Below the pieces are notes generated by a model, which saw nothing but the letters and a program-made list of their open reading frames with translations, searched no databases and had not been told where the DNA came from. Positions 17,013-25,155 of a stretch of 61,458 nucleotides of DNA are shown in pieces; within the stretch, counting starts at the first letter, position 1; each line of letters starts with the position of its first letter. The position numbers and the translations under genes were made by a program. Source of the stretch: Acrocarpospora pleiomorpha (lineage in GTDB: Bacteria; Actinomycetota; Actinomycetes; Streptosporangiales; Streptosporangiaceae); contig NZ_BLAF01000065.1 in assembly GCF_009687885.1 (NCBI RefSeq), positions 1 through 61,458 on the forward strand, given 5' to 3'.

Positions 17013-17744
17013 TCAGCGCGCGGCCGGGAAGCCGACCCTGCTGGCGGGTGGGGCCGGCAGGTGTTTCTTCGCGCCCCACCACAGGAACTGGACGCAGGTG
17101 TCGCGGCCGGGGGCGTCCTGCTGATCGTCCACTTTCGCGCAGAACCGGTTCGGCAGGTCCTGCGCGCCGGTGTACATGTGCCACTTGACGTCCACCGCAG
17201 ACTCGAGTTCGTCGGGCTTCGGGGCGTCCGCCCGGAGCGACGGCGAGGCCGCATAGAGGTCGCCGTACGCGATGACGCCCTCGTAGAAGCCTCCGTTGTG
17301 GCGGGTCACGGTCTTCAGCAGCGCCTTGAGCGTCGTCGGCTCGACGACGAAGACCGGATTCCTGAGGGGGTTGTACTCCTTGGGCTCGGCCCGCCAGATC
17401 TTCCCCTTGGGTAGGGAACGCACGATCGCCGGGCTGGTGCGGTAGGTGTATTTCCCGACGCCGAGCGACCGGACCCGCTCCTTCGCGGGAGCGAGCTTCA
17501 CCCGCATCTCGTACGCCACCACACGGCTTCGCCCGAACTCCAGCCACCCATCCTGCGAGAAGCGAAGCTTCGCTGGCACGCTGGCGAACGAATGCCCCAT
17601 CTCGCGCACCATGACCCCGCGCCCCGGCACATACTGCGCCTTCACCGCCGCCAAGGGATCCGCCGCCGCCTCTGCGGGCCTCGGAACGCCGAGCCCAGCC
17701 GCCACGAGAGCCACAACCACAATTCGCCGCATCACACGGTGCAT
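17013..17744 (-). CDS. secreted protein of unknown function
   Basis: 243 residues with a signal peptide (RRIVVVALVAAGLGVPRPAEA-type, cut near AEAAA). The mature part is basic and has two cysteines late in the chain (NRFCAKVDD and RDTCVQFLWWG) that could form a disulfide. No domain is recognised. ATGs at 17744 and 17729 are both possible starts. It is the only intact gene in the left part of element B. Confidence 0.7.
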   Translation of the reverse strand: MHRVMRRIVVVALVAAGLGVPRPAEAAADPLAAVKAQYVPGRGVMVREMGHSFASVPAKLRFSQDGWLEFGRSRVVAYEMRVKLAPAKERVRSLGVGKYTYRTSPAIVRSLPKGKIWRAEPKEYNPLRNPVFVVEPTTLKALLKTVTRHNGGFYEGVIAYGDLYAASPSLRADAPKPDELESAVDVKWHMYTGAQDLPNRFCAKVDDQQDAPGRDTCVQFLWWGAKKHLPAPPASRVGFPAAR

Positions 17745-17938
17745 TCTCCATCAGATCCGGAGATTTATCCGGAGCTCGAGCGAGACCCTCGCGAGGCTCG
17801 GACCGCCGCCGTGCCGCGATTCAGGCCGAGTTGAGGGGCGTGACCGACCCACCCGCCGACGGCCACAACAACGCGCTCTACCTGGCTGTACAGCGTGGGC
17901 AACCGCAGCTGCAGGAGGTCTCAGGAACGAGGCCGCTC

Positions 17939-18290
17939 TCAGAGATCAACCTGGTGTTGCTCGCTTGCCGGGATCTGGGCGTCCGGGGTCTGGGCGTCGA
18001 TGAAGCGGAGAATGTGCTGGTTTACCAGGTCGGGGACCTCTAGCGGGAGTCCGTGCCCGGCTTTGGGCAGGATGTCGACCTGTGCGCCGGGGATGAGGTT
18101 CTGGATCCTGCGCCGGGCGGTGGAGACGTCCAGCAGTGCGCTGCGCCCGGCCAGCAGCACGAATGCGGGTACGGACACCGCGCGCAGTTCCTCGTCGGTG
18201 AACGGCCGGGCCGGCGGGCGGGTGGGTCCGAACGTGCGATACCCCATCATGATCGGCTTCATCAGCTCGGGGGGTGACAGGAGCGCGGCG
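17939..18290 (-). pseudogene. alpha/beta hydrolase, C-terminal fragment
   Basis: About 115 codons ending at 17939 resemble the C-terminal third of an alpha/beta hydrolase: VPAFVLLAGRSALLDVSTARRR, then the catalytic His loop LPKAGHGLPLEVPDLVNQHILRFI. The nucleophile and acid regions are missing; left of the SPPELMKPI segment the frame continues only into unrelated sequence. Confidence 0.7.
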
Positions 18291-18301
18291 ACGGAATCCT
18301 G

Positions 18302-18460
18302 CCCCCGCACCGAGACCCCCGCACCGAGGCCGCCATCCTGCTCGCCCTCTCCGCAGGACTCGGCACCGGCGTCCTGCTTGGCCAACGCACCGCCGAGAAC
18401 GCGACGACCGCGATCTCCTACCACCTCGACCATCTCGGCCTCGCACGCCGACCGGCGTGA
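18302..18460 (+). pseudogene. TetR-type regulator, C-terminal fragment
   Basis: Frame ending with TGA at 18458 reads TEAAILLALSAGLGTGVLLG then ISYHLDHLGLARRPA, matching the last two helices of TetR proteins. No DNA-binding domain is present. It abuts the hydrolase fragment, so a deletion has joined two gene ends. Confidence 0.5.
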
Positions 18461-18465
18461 CGTCG

Positions 18466-19161
18466 TCACCGGCCGAGGGTGAGGCGGTCGAGCCATTCCT
18501 CCAGCAGGTGCTGCTCGCCGTCGCTCAGGGCGGTCTGTTCGGGCAAGGCGGCGCGCAGAGCGCGAGCGGCGCCGATCGGGCCGGCCTCCTGAGTTGCCGG
18601 TTCGTGGTTGGTGACGGCGGTGAGCATCGACTCGCGAAGGGTGGTCAGCAAAGCGGGGTCGCGCCGGTCCTCGGGCAGGGACAGCCAGGTCAGCACGGCG
18701 CCGCGTGCGGTGGCGTGGATGATCGCGGCGGCGAGTTCCTCATCCACGCGGAGCCAGCCGGCGGCGGCCAGGCGCCGGATGCGGCCCATCAGGATCTCCA
18801 TGCCCGCCGTGAACGCGGCCGAGGCGGGCCTGGTGGGGTCGGCGTACATCAGCACGTACAGCGCGGGATTGGCCAAACCGAATTCAACCGCCAAGTCCCA
18901 GCCCGCCTTCAGGTCTTCGATGGGGTCTCGCGGGTCGGGGTCGAGGCTCTTGCTTGCCAGGAACGTGGCGAAGCCGTGCTCGGCAACCGCGTCGAGCAGA
19001 CCGTCCTTGTCGCCGAACAGACGGTAGATGGCCGGCGGCTGAAGACCGGCCGCCAAGGCGACGGCGCGGGTGGTGACCGCGTCGCGGCCCTCGCGCGTCA
19101 GCAGCTCGATCGTGGACTCGATGACGCGCCGGCGGGTCTGCTCCTGGTCGCGAGATGGCAT
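18466..19161 (-). CDS. TetR-family transcriptional regulator
   Basis: 231 residues. The N-terminal helix-turn-helix is intact (VIESTIELLTREGRDAVTTRAVALAAGLQPPAIYRLFGDKDGLLDAV). The C-terminal domain is TetR-like with WLSLPEDRRDPALLTTLRES. It diverges from the NmrA-type oxidoreductase gene over 85 bp, the standard layout for a repressor and its target. Short palindromes in the gap (TTCCACTGGAA at 19222) are operator candidates. Confidence 0.9.
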   Translation of the reverse strand: MPSRDQEQTRRRVIESTIELLTREGRDAVTTRAVALAAGLQPPAIYRLFGDKDGLLDAVAEHGFATFLASKSLDPDPRDPIEDLKAGWDLAVEFGLANPALYVLMYADPTRPASAAFTAGMEILMGRIRRLAAAGWLRVDEELAAAIIHATARGAVLTWLSLPEDRRDPALLTTLRESMLTAVTNHEPATQEAGPIGAARALRAALPEQTALSDGEQHLLEEWLDRLTLGR

Positions 19162-19246
19162 ATATCAACGTTACCACTCTTCTGGTTCCATCGATAATTT
19201 CCGGTGTTAACATGAAATTGTTTCCACTGGAATCCTTGGAGGATCA

Positions 19247-20113
19247 ATGATCATCGTGACCGGGGCGACCGGACAACTCGGGCGCCAGATCGTCGAGCGG
19301 CTGCTGACACGTGTCCCGGCGAACCAGATCGGAGTCAGTGTCCGCGACCCGCAGAAAGCGCAGGAGCTCGCCGACCAAGGGGTACGGGTGCGGCAGGGTA
19401 GCTTCACCGACCCCGACGGGCTCGCCCACGCCTTCGAGGGCGCCACACAGGTGCTCATCGTCTCCGTCGACAAGATGGGCGAACAGGCCGTACAGCAGCA
19501 CCGAACCGCCATCGATGGGGCCGTCTCGGCGGGCGCCCGCCGCATCCTCTACACCAGCCACATGGGTGCCGGCGCGTCCTCCCACTTCCAGGCCTGCCGC
19601 GACCACGCCGCCACCGAAGACGCACTGCGCGCCTGCGGCGTGCCGTTCACCTCACTGCGCAACGGCTTCTACGCCACCAGCACGGTGCAGTTCCTCAACC
19701 CGGTCCTGGCCACCGGCGGAGAGATCGCGCTCCCCGCTGACGGGCCGGTGAGCTGGACCGCGCACGCCGACCTCGCCGACGCCGCCGCCAGGATCCTGGC
19801 CGAGGAAGGTCGCTTCGACGGGCCCACCCCACCGCTCACCGCGACCCAGGCGTTCACCTTGGACGACGTCGCCAAGCTCGCCACCCAGGCCACCGGCCGC
19901 ACCATCACCAGGACCGTCGCACCCGACGACCAGTTCCGGGGACAGCTGATCGGCCGTGGTGTTCCATCCGAGGCCGCAGACCAGCTACTGGGCATCTTCG
20001 CCGCCAGCCGCGCCGGCGAATTCGCCGCGGTCGACCCGACCCTGACCACCCTGCTCGGCCGCCGGCCCACCACCCTGGACACGGTCCTGCGCGAGCAACT
20101 GCCCAGGACATGA
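19247..20113 (+). CDS. NmrA/SDR-a family NAD(P)H-dependent oxidoreductase
   Basis: 288 residues. The Rossmann loop IIVTGATGQLGRQIVERL at the N-terminus, HMGAGASSHFQACRDHAATEDALRA in place of the SDR catalytic Tyr-Lys, and a C-terminal NmrA-like part fit atypical SDRs of the quinone oxidoreductase-2 / azoreductase type. It likely handles quinones or azo compounds or senses NADPH. GGAGG precedes the ATG. Likely controlled by the divergent TetR. Confidence 0.88.
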   Translation: MIIVTGATGQLGRQIVERLLTRVPANQIGVSVRDPQKAQELADQGVRVRQGSFTDPDGLAHAFEGATQVLIVSVDKMGEQAVQQHRTAIDGAVSAGARRILYTSHMGAGASSHFQACRDHAATEDALRACGVPFTSLRNGFYATSTVQFLNPVLATGGEIALPADGPVSWTAHADLADAAARILAEEGRFDGPTPPLTATQAFTLDDVAKLATQATGRTITRTVAPDDQFRGQLIGRGVPSEAADQLLGIFAASRAGEFAAVDPTLTTLLGRRPTTLDTVLREQLPRT

Positions 20114-20165
20114 GACCAATGATCCCGACGGACGTTGACGGGATCCCGGGCGGGATCTTGTTGTT

Positions 20166-20276
20166 TCAGGGGATTCTGAGCCTGGTTCTGCCGAGTTCGG
20201 GCCTGGCGTCGTCGGGGCCCTGCTTGTTGTGCGGCAGGTAGGGTCGGTGTGCCCTGATCAGGGCGCGCACCATGCC
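20166..20276 (-). pseudogene. C-terminal remnant of an unidentified mobile-type gene (copy 1)
   Basis: The frame ends RAHRPYLPHNKQGPDD then PELGRTRLRIP and TGA at 20166. A related ending (REPYLPQHKQ, then PELGRTRFGNP) lies at 26594-26775, and both are followed by a GGGATCCCG-rich hairpin region. The family is not recognised; two degraded copies suggest a repeated mobile or phage gene. Confidence 0.45.
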
Positions 20277-20281
20277 GCCAC

Positions 20282-20465
20282 GTGCGCCGCTCACTGCCTC
20301 CGCAGATAACGCCAGCCCAGTACGCCGTACCAGATCATGATCGGCAGGTAGAGGGCGTACCCGAGCTGTTCCGATGCCTCCGACGGGTCGTCGGCCGCGG
20401 TCGTCCACGGCAGCGCGACCGCGGCCAGGCCGCAGAGTGCCGCGATGGCGCCGGCCCTGCGAAGC
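20282..20465. repeat. 184-bp segment duplicated at 43712-43895
   Basis: The 3' end of the membrane-protein gene plus 9 bp downstream recurs 23.43 kb away with one mismatch (T at 20458, C at 43888). This is the parental copy because the gene here is complete. Confidence 0.9.
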
Positions 20466-20953
20466 CCGCTGGGCATGGGGACGCCCACCGCGGTGGTCGT
20501 TGTGGCGGCGACCCAGAGCAACCCTGCCAGGTTGACCGTCCACTTGGCGGAGAGCAGCACCGCCGTGGCCACAGCGGCGGTGGTCGGTGTGACCGGATCG
20601 GCGCTCAGCCGGGTCAGTGCCAGGTTCCCGGCGTCGTGAAGCAGTCCCGCCAGCCCGGCGGCGGCCAGCAGCCCACCGGCGAACACCACCAGATGCGGCC
20701 TGGGCGCGACGTTCGGGCGCGCGGCCATGACCAGCCCGGCCGCGGTCAACGCCAGCCAGCCCAGCACGTCGAAGGCCAGTTCGGTCAGGTGCAGCCCAAC
20801 CTGCTCGCCCACCGCGGCGAGGGCGGCATCGGGGTCGGCCGGATTCAGGGTCAGTCCCGATGGCACCACGATGGCCGCACCGGTAATCATGGCCAGCAGC
20901 GAGATCAGCAGCAGGACACCGGTAAGCCGGGCCCCGGGGTTCAGATCAGTCAT
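20291..20953 (-). CDS. integral membrane protein (DUF4386-like)
   Basis: 220 residues with about six to seven hydrophobic helices (ARLTGVLLLISLLAMITGAA at the start, then LGWLALTAAGLVMAARP, LVVFAGGLLAAAGLAGLL, LPIMIWYGVLGWRYLRRQ at the end). Function is unknown; related proteins are often targets of MerR or PadR regulators. Divergent from a MerR gene, with a MerR-type promoter immediately upstream of the ATG. A truncated duplicate lies at 43712. Confidence 0.8.
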   Translation of the reverse strand: MTDLNPGARLTGVLLLISLLAMITGAAIVVPSGLTLNPADPDAALAAVGEQVGLHLTELAFDVLGWLALTAAGLVMAARPNVAPRPHLVVFAGGLLAAAGLAGLLHDAGNLALTRLSADPVTPTTAAVATAVLLSAKWTVNLAGLLWVAATTTTAVGVPMPSGLRRAGAIAALCGLAAVALPWTTAADDPSEASEQLGYALYLPIMIWYGVLGWRYLRRQ

Positions 20954-20962
20954 GGACGGTGA

Positions 20963-20993
20963 CGGTAGAACCCTGACACAGGGAGAAGGTCAA
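20963..20993 (-). promoter_or_regulatory. MerR-type promoter with 19-bp spacer
   Basis: On the minus strand TTGACC (20993-20988), a 19-bp spacer and CTACCG (20968-20963). The spacer holds the dyad CCCTGACACAGGG (20971-20983). Over-long spacers with a central dyad are the hallmark of MerR-activated promoters. The transcript would start about 3 bp before the membrane-protein ATG. Confidence 0.65.
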
Positions 20994-21016
20994 CACGCTG
21001 AGGACAGGGAGTCGTC

Positions 21017-21745
21017 ATGTGGCGGATTGGTCAACTGGCGCGTATGGCCGGGGTATCCCAACGCACCCTGCGCCACTACGACAAGATCGGGCTGCTCGTG
21101 CCCGCCGCAGTGGATCGAGTTACGGGTTATCGCTGGTACGGCGTGGCCGAGTTGTCCCGGCTGGAGCGCATCCGAGGATTACAACGCCTCGGCCTGCCGC
21201 TGCGCCGGATCACCGATCTGCTCGACGCGCCCGAGGCACAGCTGCGACAGGCCCTGGCCGAAAATGTGAGGAGTCTCCACCGCGACATTGCCGCGTTGGC
21301 CGCGACCGCTGCTCAGGCTGAGGACCATTTCATGACGCCCATGTCGATACTGCCCCAGCAGACCACGGTGGGGCCGCGCCGCCTGCGCGTACGCCGCCTG
21401 CGTATCGAGCACGCATCCGAGCTGGCCGTCATCTGCGCGGCGGTGTCGCCATCGACCTTGCTGACCTGGCTCGCCGGACATCCGACGGGCGGCTTCGCCG
21501 CAGCGGTGACCACCGATCGGGGCGGCGAGCAACTCATTCTGCCCGCCCGCGCCGTCGTGCGCGCCGTCGTCCCCTCCTCGATCGGTGTCGTCCGCGCCGG
21601 TGAGGAGCTGTTCGGCTGGCTGCACCGCCACGGGCTGACCGTCGCCGGCCCCACTCTGGAAGATCGCCTCATCGACGCGGGCGGTGCCCAGGCCACCGTT
21701 CTGGAGGTGCCAGTGGACCGAAGCCACCCTGTCGGCCAGGCTTGA
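21017..21745 (+). CDS. MerR-family transcriptional regulator
   Basis: 242 residues. The MerR N-terminus is clear: WRIGQLARMAGVSQRTLRHYDKIGLL, then GYRWYGVAELSRLERIRGLQRLGLPLRRI, and the dimer helix to about residue 110. The C-terminal effector part (about 120-240) is not recognised. It most likely controls the divergent membrane protein through the 19-bp-spacer promoter. Confidence 0.92.
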   Translation: MWRIGQLARMAGVSQRTLRHYDKIGLLVPAAVDRVTGYRWYGVAELSRLERIRGLQRLGLPLRRITDLLDAPEAQLRQALAENVRSLHRDIAALAATAAQAEDHFMTPMSILPQQTTVGPRRLRVRRLRIEHASELAVICAAVSPSTLLTWLAGHPTGGFAAAVTTDRGGEQLILPARAVVRAVVPSSIGVVRAGEELFGWLHRHGLTVAGPTLEDRLIDAGGAQATVLEVPVDRSHPVGQA

Positions 21746-21988
21746 AATGACTGGGCGGGTGGTGACCGTGCTGATGTCACCTTCAGCGTGGGACGGAGAT
21801 TGGCCCAGCGGAAGTGATCGTCATGTAGGTCATGACAACCAACGACGGTCGCGGGGCGACCTGTGGGCAATCGGCGCGAGCGAGCTTTGTTTCCTCCCGC
21901 TCCCCATGACGGATAGCGCCGCACCCGCGACTTCTTCCCGTTGCCGGGCCCGGCTGAGTCCCGGACGATCGGAGGTTCCCCTAAGGCT

Positions 21989-22390
21989 TCAGGAGTCTGC
22001 GGGGCTTCGGTCGTCATCGGGGCCCAGAGCACGGAGCCTCTTGGCGATCTCGGTCACATCGTCGAGTTCGCCGGTGGTGACGGCGATGACCAGTTCTTCG
22101 GCGGCGTCGGTGTTGGTCCCGGTAAGGCCCTCGCCGTTCAACTCCAGGAAGACGACGGCGCAAGTCCAGCCCAGTCGTTTGTTGCCGTCGACCAGGGGGT
22201 GGCCGATGATCAGGCTCTGCATCAGGGCTGCGGCCTTGGTCCACAGGTCGGGGTAGGCGTCCTGGCCATACACACTGGTCTGCGGACGCAGGACGGCCGC
22301 GTGCAGCAGACCGCCGTCGCGCAGGCCGACCGCGGGAAGGATCTCCTCGGCAATCGCCAGGACATCGGTTGTGGTCAGGTAGACGGTCAC
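21989..22390 (-). CDS. Doc-type Fic toxin
   Basis: 133 residues, the size of Doc. The Fic motif is HPLVDGNKRLGW, and the N-terminus TTDVLAIAEEILPAVGLRDGGLLHAAVLRP is Doc-like. Known Doc phosphorylates EF-Tu and halts translation. The GTG start overlaps the antitoxin stop (GTGA), so translation is coupled. Confidence 0.88.
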   Translation of the reverse strand: MTVYLTTTDVLAIAEEILPAVGLRDGGLLHAAVLRPQTSVYGQDAYPDLWTKAAALMQSLIIGHPLVDGNKRLGWTCAVVFLELNGEGLTGTNTDAAEELVIAVTTGELDDVTEIAKRLRALGPDDDRSPADS

Positions 22391-22587
22391 TGGGAGAGGC
22401 GGTGCAGCAGTTCCGCGTCGCGCTGGGCGACCTTGCGGGCGATGGCGCGCACCGCACTGGTCTGGCGGCGGGCCAGGTGCTCCTCGATCGCGATCACGAT
22501 CTCAGTGTTCAGGCTGTTGCCGTCCTCGTCAGCCACGGTCCGTAGCCGGCTGTGGATCTCGTCGGGCAGGCGGAGCCGAAGTTCCAT
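22387..22587 (-). CDS. ribbon-helix-helix antitoxin of the Doc pair
   Basis: 66 residues: MELRLRLPDEIHSRLR begins a ribbon-helix-helix fold of Arc/FitA type, with GNSLNTEIVIAIEEHLARR as the second helix, and a C-terminal tail that would clamp the toxin. Start chosen at 22587 because the fold begins there. It would repress its own promoter upstream of 22587. Confidence 0.82.
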   Translation of the reverse strand: MELRLRLPDEIHSRLRTVADEDGNSLNTEIVIAIEEHLARRQTSAVRAIARKVAQRDAELLHRLSQ

Positions 22588-22769
22588 ACAGCGATGATAT
22601 CTCCAGGCGGTACCACGAAGTGGTGCCAATGGCCGACCGGCGAGCCTTCAGCTTCGGCGGGACCCGGCCTCTGCGCCCGGCCACGTGTACGTGACCGGGC
22701 ACTCGACCACCCGCCGCTGTCGAGCACCAGGGGGCGCCCGCCGCGCGGGGACCGATCCAACGAAAACGA

Positions 22770-22863
22770 AGCGGCGCCCGCTGAGTTCGCGAACCTGTAC
22801 AGGATGCGAGCGCAGCTCATGGTGGACGGCATCGACCTGTTCATGCAGCAGAAGACGCCGTGA
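22770..22863 (+). pseudogene. short C-terminal remnant of unknown gene
   Basis: The frame ending at 22861-22863 reads AEFANLYRMRAQLMVDGI then LFMQQKTP, protein-like with normal codon use, but the sequence before it is not coding in the same frame. No family is recognised. Confidence 0.3.
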
Positions 22864-22902
22864 GCCCGGAGTCCAACCGGTTCGGCGAGGAGGTCGCCCA
22901 AA

Positions 22903-22930
22903 GCGAGTGACCAACTGAGTGACAACAGGG
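22903..22930. repeat. putative integrase arm-type sites, copy B
   Basis: CGAGTGAC and TGAGTGAC, same spacing as copy A, 119 bp before att copy 3. The interval to the core is also partly conserved with copy C (CCAGCTCAG and TGACC words). Confidence 0.55.
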
Positions 22931-23021
22931 ACGTACGCGCGGGGACGCCGCCGGACTATGTGGGACTAAAAGGCCAGCTCAGCCACCTACTGACCTCTTG
23001 CTGAGCGCTTGAGCAATTGGC

Positions 23022-23064
23022 TTCGCATCGAAGGGGTCTGGGGTTCAAATCCCCATATCTCCAC
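23022..23064. repeat. attachment-site core, copy 3
   Basis: 43 bp of the tRNA-Ala 3' half with one change (G to T at 23058 in the acceptor strand). Separates element B from element C. Confidence 0.85.
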
Positions 23065-23093
23065 TCCAAAGGGCAAGGTCAGGCCTTGATCGC

Positions 23094-23185
23094 TCAGGCA
23101 GTCAGGGCCTTTCTGCCTCTCTTGGGAGAAATCTGGGAGACGACCTTGGAGGCCGTGCCCGCCCGCCACCGGGCCGACCGCGAAC
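23094..23185 (-). pseudogene. second integrase C-terminal remnant
   Basis: Read on the minus strand the last 29 codons before TGA at 23094 are ARWRAGTASKVVSQISP followed by KRGRKALTA, aligned with ARWRAGTAAKVVSRISA in the remnant at 13816. The adjacent DNA (GGGCAAGGTCAGG and a hairpin) is also shared. This marks the left end of a second element of the same family. Confidence 0.8.
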
Positions 23186-23244
23186 GACCAGATCACGGTT
23201 GCGGGGACCGGCGCCGCCGTGACCGTGATGGGTACCCTTCGGGT

Positions 23245-24117
23245 ATGGATCGACCGGAGGTCCGGGACCTCGTCTACTTCGTCGCGGTGGCGGAGCACCG
23301 GCATTTCGGCCGTGCCGCCGAGCAGTTGGGCATGGCGCAGCCGCCGTTGTCGCGCGCGATCAGCAGGCTGGAACGCCGGATGGGTGTCCGGCTCTTCGAG
23401 CGCACCAGTCGGCGGGTTGACCTCACCACGGCTGGCGAGGTGTTCCTGCGGGAGAGCCGCAAGATCCTCTCCGCGCTCGACGGCGCGGTGGGCAGGACTC
23501 AGCAGGCGGCCCGGCCGCAGCGGGTGGTGCTCGCCGCTCCGGCCGGTGCCGGCGTGGGCCTGCTTGCCGAAGTGCTGGACGCGTACCGGCTCGGCCCGGA
23601 CCCGGTACCGGTGGAGGTGCTTTTCACCACCGCCCTGGGCGCCGCCCTGCGCGCCGGTACCGCCGACGCGGCGTTCATGTGCGGCAACGACAATCTCGAC
23701 GGGCTCGACACGGTCGACCTCCTCGACGAGCCTCCGGTCGCGCTCCTCCCGGCCGGGCACCCGCTCGCCGCGCGCGACAGTCTGACCATGGACGAACTGG
23801 AGGGCGAGGATCGTTTCCGCGCGCAGTCGCCGCCGGTGGCCCTCGACGAGCTCCTTGACCGGATCGCGCTCGGCGAACTCCTGGTCGTACTCGGGGCGAG
23901 CGCGACCAGCCGACTCGGCTCGTCCGTCGTCGCGGTTCCGGTGGTCGGCGTGCCGAGTAACCAGATCGTTCTGGCCTGGCCGCGGGTTGCCCGGTCGGTC
24001 GCGCGCGATCGGCTCGTCCGTACCGCAGTCGCGGTGGCGGAGGTGACGAGTGCCCGAACCGGCGTCTCCCGGCATCCCGGTGCCGCGGCCCGGCAGGCAG
24101 CCGTGGGTCAGATCTAG
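23245..24117 (+). CDS. LysR-family transcriptional regulator
   Basis: 290 residues. Helix-turn-helix: VRDLVYFVAVAEHRHFGRAAEQLGMAQPPLSRAISRLERRMG; the effector domain follows (PQRVVLAAPAGAG onward). The ATG at 23245 is the first start matching the family. Its stop overlaps that of the convergent SDR gene in AGATCTAGATCT. LysR proteins with SDR neighbours often sense the SDR substrate; here the two genes are tail to tail, so control would need a distant site. Confidence 0.9.
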   Translation: MDRPEVRDLVYFVAVAEHRHFGRAAEQLGMAQPPLSRAISRLERRMGVRLFERTSRRVDLTTAGEVFLRESRKILSALDGAVGRTQQAARPQRVVLAAPAGAGVGLLAEVLDAYRLGPDPVPVEVLFTTALGAALRAGTADAAFMCGNDNLDGLDTVDLLDEPPVALLPAGHPLAARDSLTMDELEGEDRFRAQSPPVALDELLDRIALGELLVVLGASATSRLGSSVVAVPVVGVPSNQIVLAWPRVARSVARDRLVRTAVAVAEVTSARTGVSRHPGAAARQAAVGQI

Positions 24118-24866
24118 ATCTGGTTGTAGCCGCCGTCCACGAGCAGTTCGAAGCCGGTGATGTAGCTGCTCTGGTCGGAGGCGAGGAAGAGGGCCGCGGC
24201 GGCCTGCTCGGCCGGGTGGGCGACGCGTCCCAGCGGTGCCATCGTGCCCAGCATGGCGATGAACTCGTCCGGGCTGATGTCGGCCGGAACGTTGCCCCTT
24301 ACCAGTTCCGTCTCCGTCACGCCCGGCGCGAGCGCGTTCACCCGGATACCCCGATCCTTCAGCTCGCTGGCCCAGGTGCGGGTCAACGACCGAACCCCGG
24401 CCTTGGCCGCGGCGTAGAGCCCGGCGCCGCCCGCCCCTCGGCTGGCCATGGTGGACGAGCAGAGGATGACCGACGCGTTGTCGTTGAGCAGAGACAGGGC
24501 CTTCTGTACGGTGAAGAGCGCGCTGTGCAGGTTGAACCGAGTGATCTGCTCGTAGTCCTGTTCGGTCACCAAGGCCAGCGGAGACATGGACGTTCCGCCC
24601 GCGTTGGCGAAGAGTACGTCGATCCGGCGCCCGTCGGCGTCGATGGTGGCGAAGAGTTGGTCGAGGTCGGCCAGGTCGGTCACGTCACCCTGCACCCCGC
24701 TGGCGCGGGCCGCGCCGATGCGGGCCACCGCCTCGTCGAGTTCCGGCTTGCGTCGTCCGGTGAGGTAGACGTACGCACCCTCCTCGGCGAAGCGCAGTGC
24801 GCTGGCGAACCCGATGCCCTTGCTGGCACCCGTCACCACTGCGACCTTGCCGTCGAGCTGACCCAT
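24114..24866 (-). CDS. short-chain dehydrogenase/reductase
   Basis: 250 residues, classical SDR: cofactor loop TGASKGIGFASALRF, NAG motif LFANAGGTS, catalytic Ser in ILCSSTMAS, YxxxK as YAAAKAG, and C-terminal SSYITGFELLVDGGYNQI. It uses NAD(P)H to interconvert an alcohol and a ketone; the substrate is unknown. Cargo of element C. Confidence 0.93.
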   Translation of the reverse strand: MGQLDGKVAVVTGASKGIGFASALRFAEEGAYVYLTGRRKPELDEAVARIGAARASGVQGDVTDLADLDQLFATIDADGRRIDVLFANAGGTSMSPLALVTEQDYEQITRFNLHSALFTVQKALSLLNDNASVILCSSTMASRGAGGAGLYAAAKAGVRSLTRTWASELKDRGIRVNALAPGVTETELVRGNVPADISPDEFIAMLGTMAPLGRVAHPAEQAAAALFLASDQSSYITGFELLVDGGYNQI

Positions 24867-25155
24867 TTCAATCTCCTATGACTTGCTGCTGGGGAAGGGT
24901 CGGTCCGTTGACCGCCCGCCTCCTACTGCACCCCATGGGAGCTGCGCAAACAATGATCAATCCTGCAAGCACTGATACCTGAGGGGTATCGGTTGAGCTG
25001 TGACGGCGCCCAACCGGCCTACAGCAATCAATCTGGGTTATTGGACGATCGGGTGCAGTAAGCGAGCATTAGGTCCACCCAGGTCAAAGGGGCCCTCAGT
25101 ATTGAGAGCGGCCTTTTGAGCGTTGTGGGTGACTCACTGAGTTTGCGCCGCGCCG
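24867..25155. other. intergenic region with possible att/tRNA-flank relic and hairpin
   Basis: No gene. At 25074-25090 the string TCCACCCAGGTCAAAGG matches 16 of 17 bases of the sequence at the end of att copy 2, followed like it by a hairpin and T-run (GGCCCTCA...TGAGAGCGGCC, TTTT, to about 25118). This may be the edge of a still older insertion, and serves as terminator for the lipoprotein gene region. Confidence 0.45.

Noticed and set aside
19162..19246. Defined TetR operator in the TetR/NmrA gap
   Set aside because: Several short palindromes exist (TTCCACTGGAA, ACCA...TGGT) but none is long or paired enough to call.
21313..22032. Minus-strand open frame opposite MerR
   Set aside because: Antisense shadow; MerR on the plus strand has a clear HTH.
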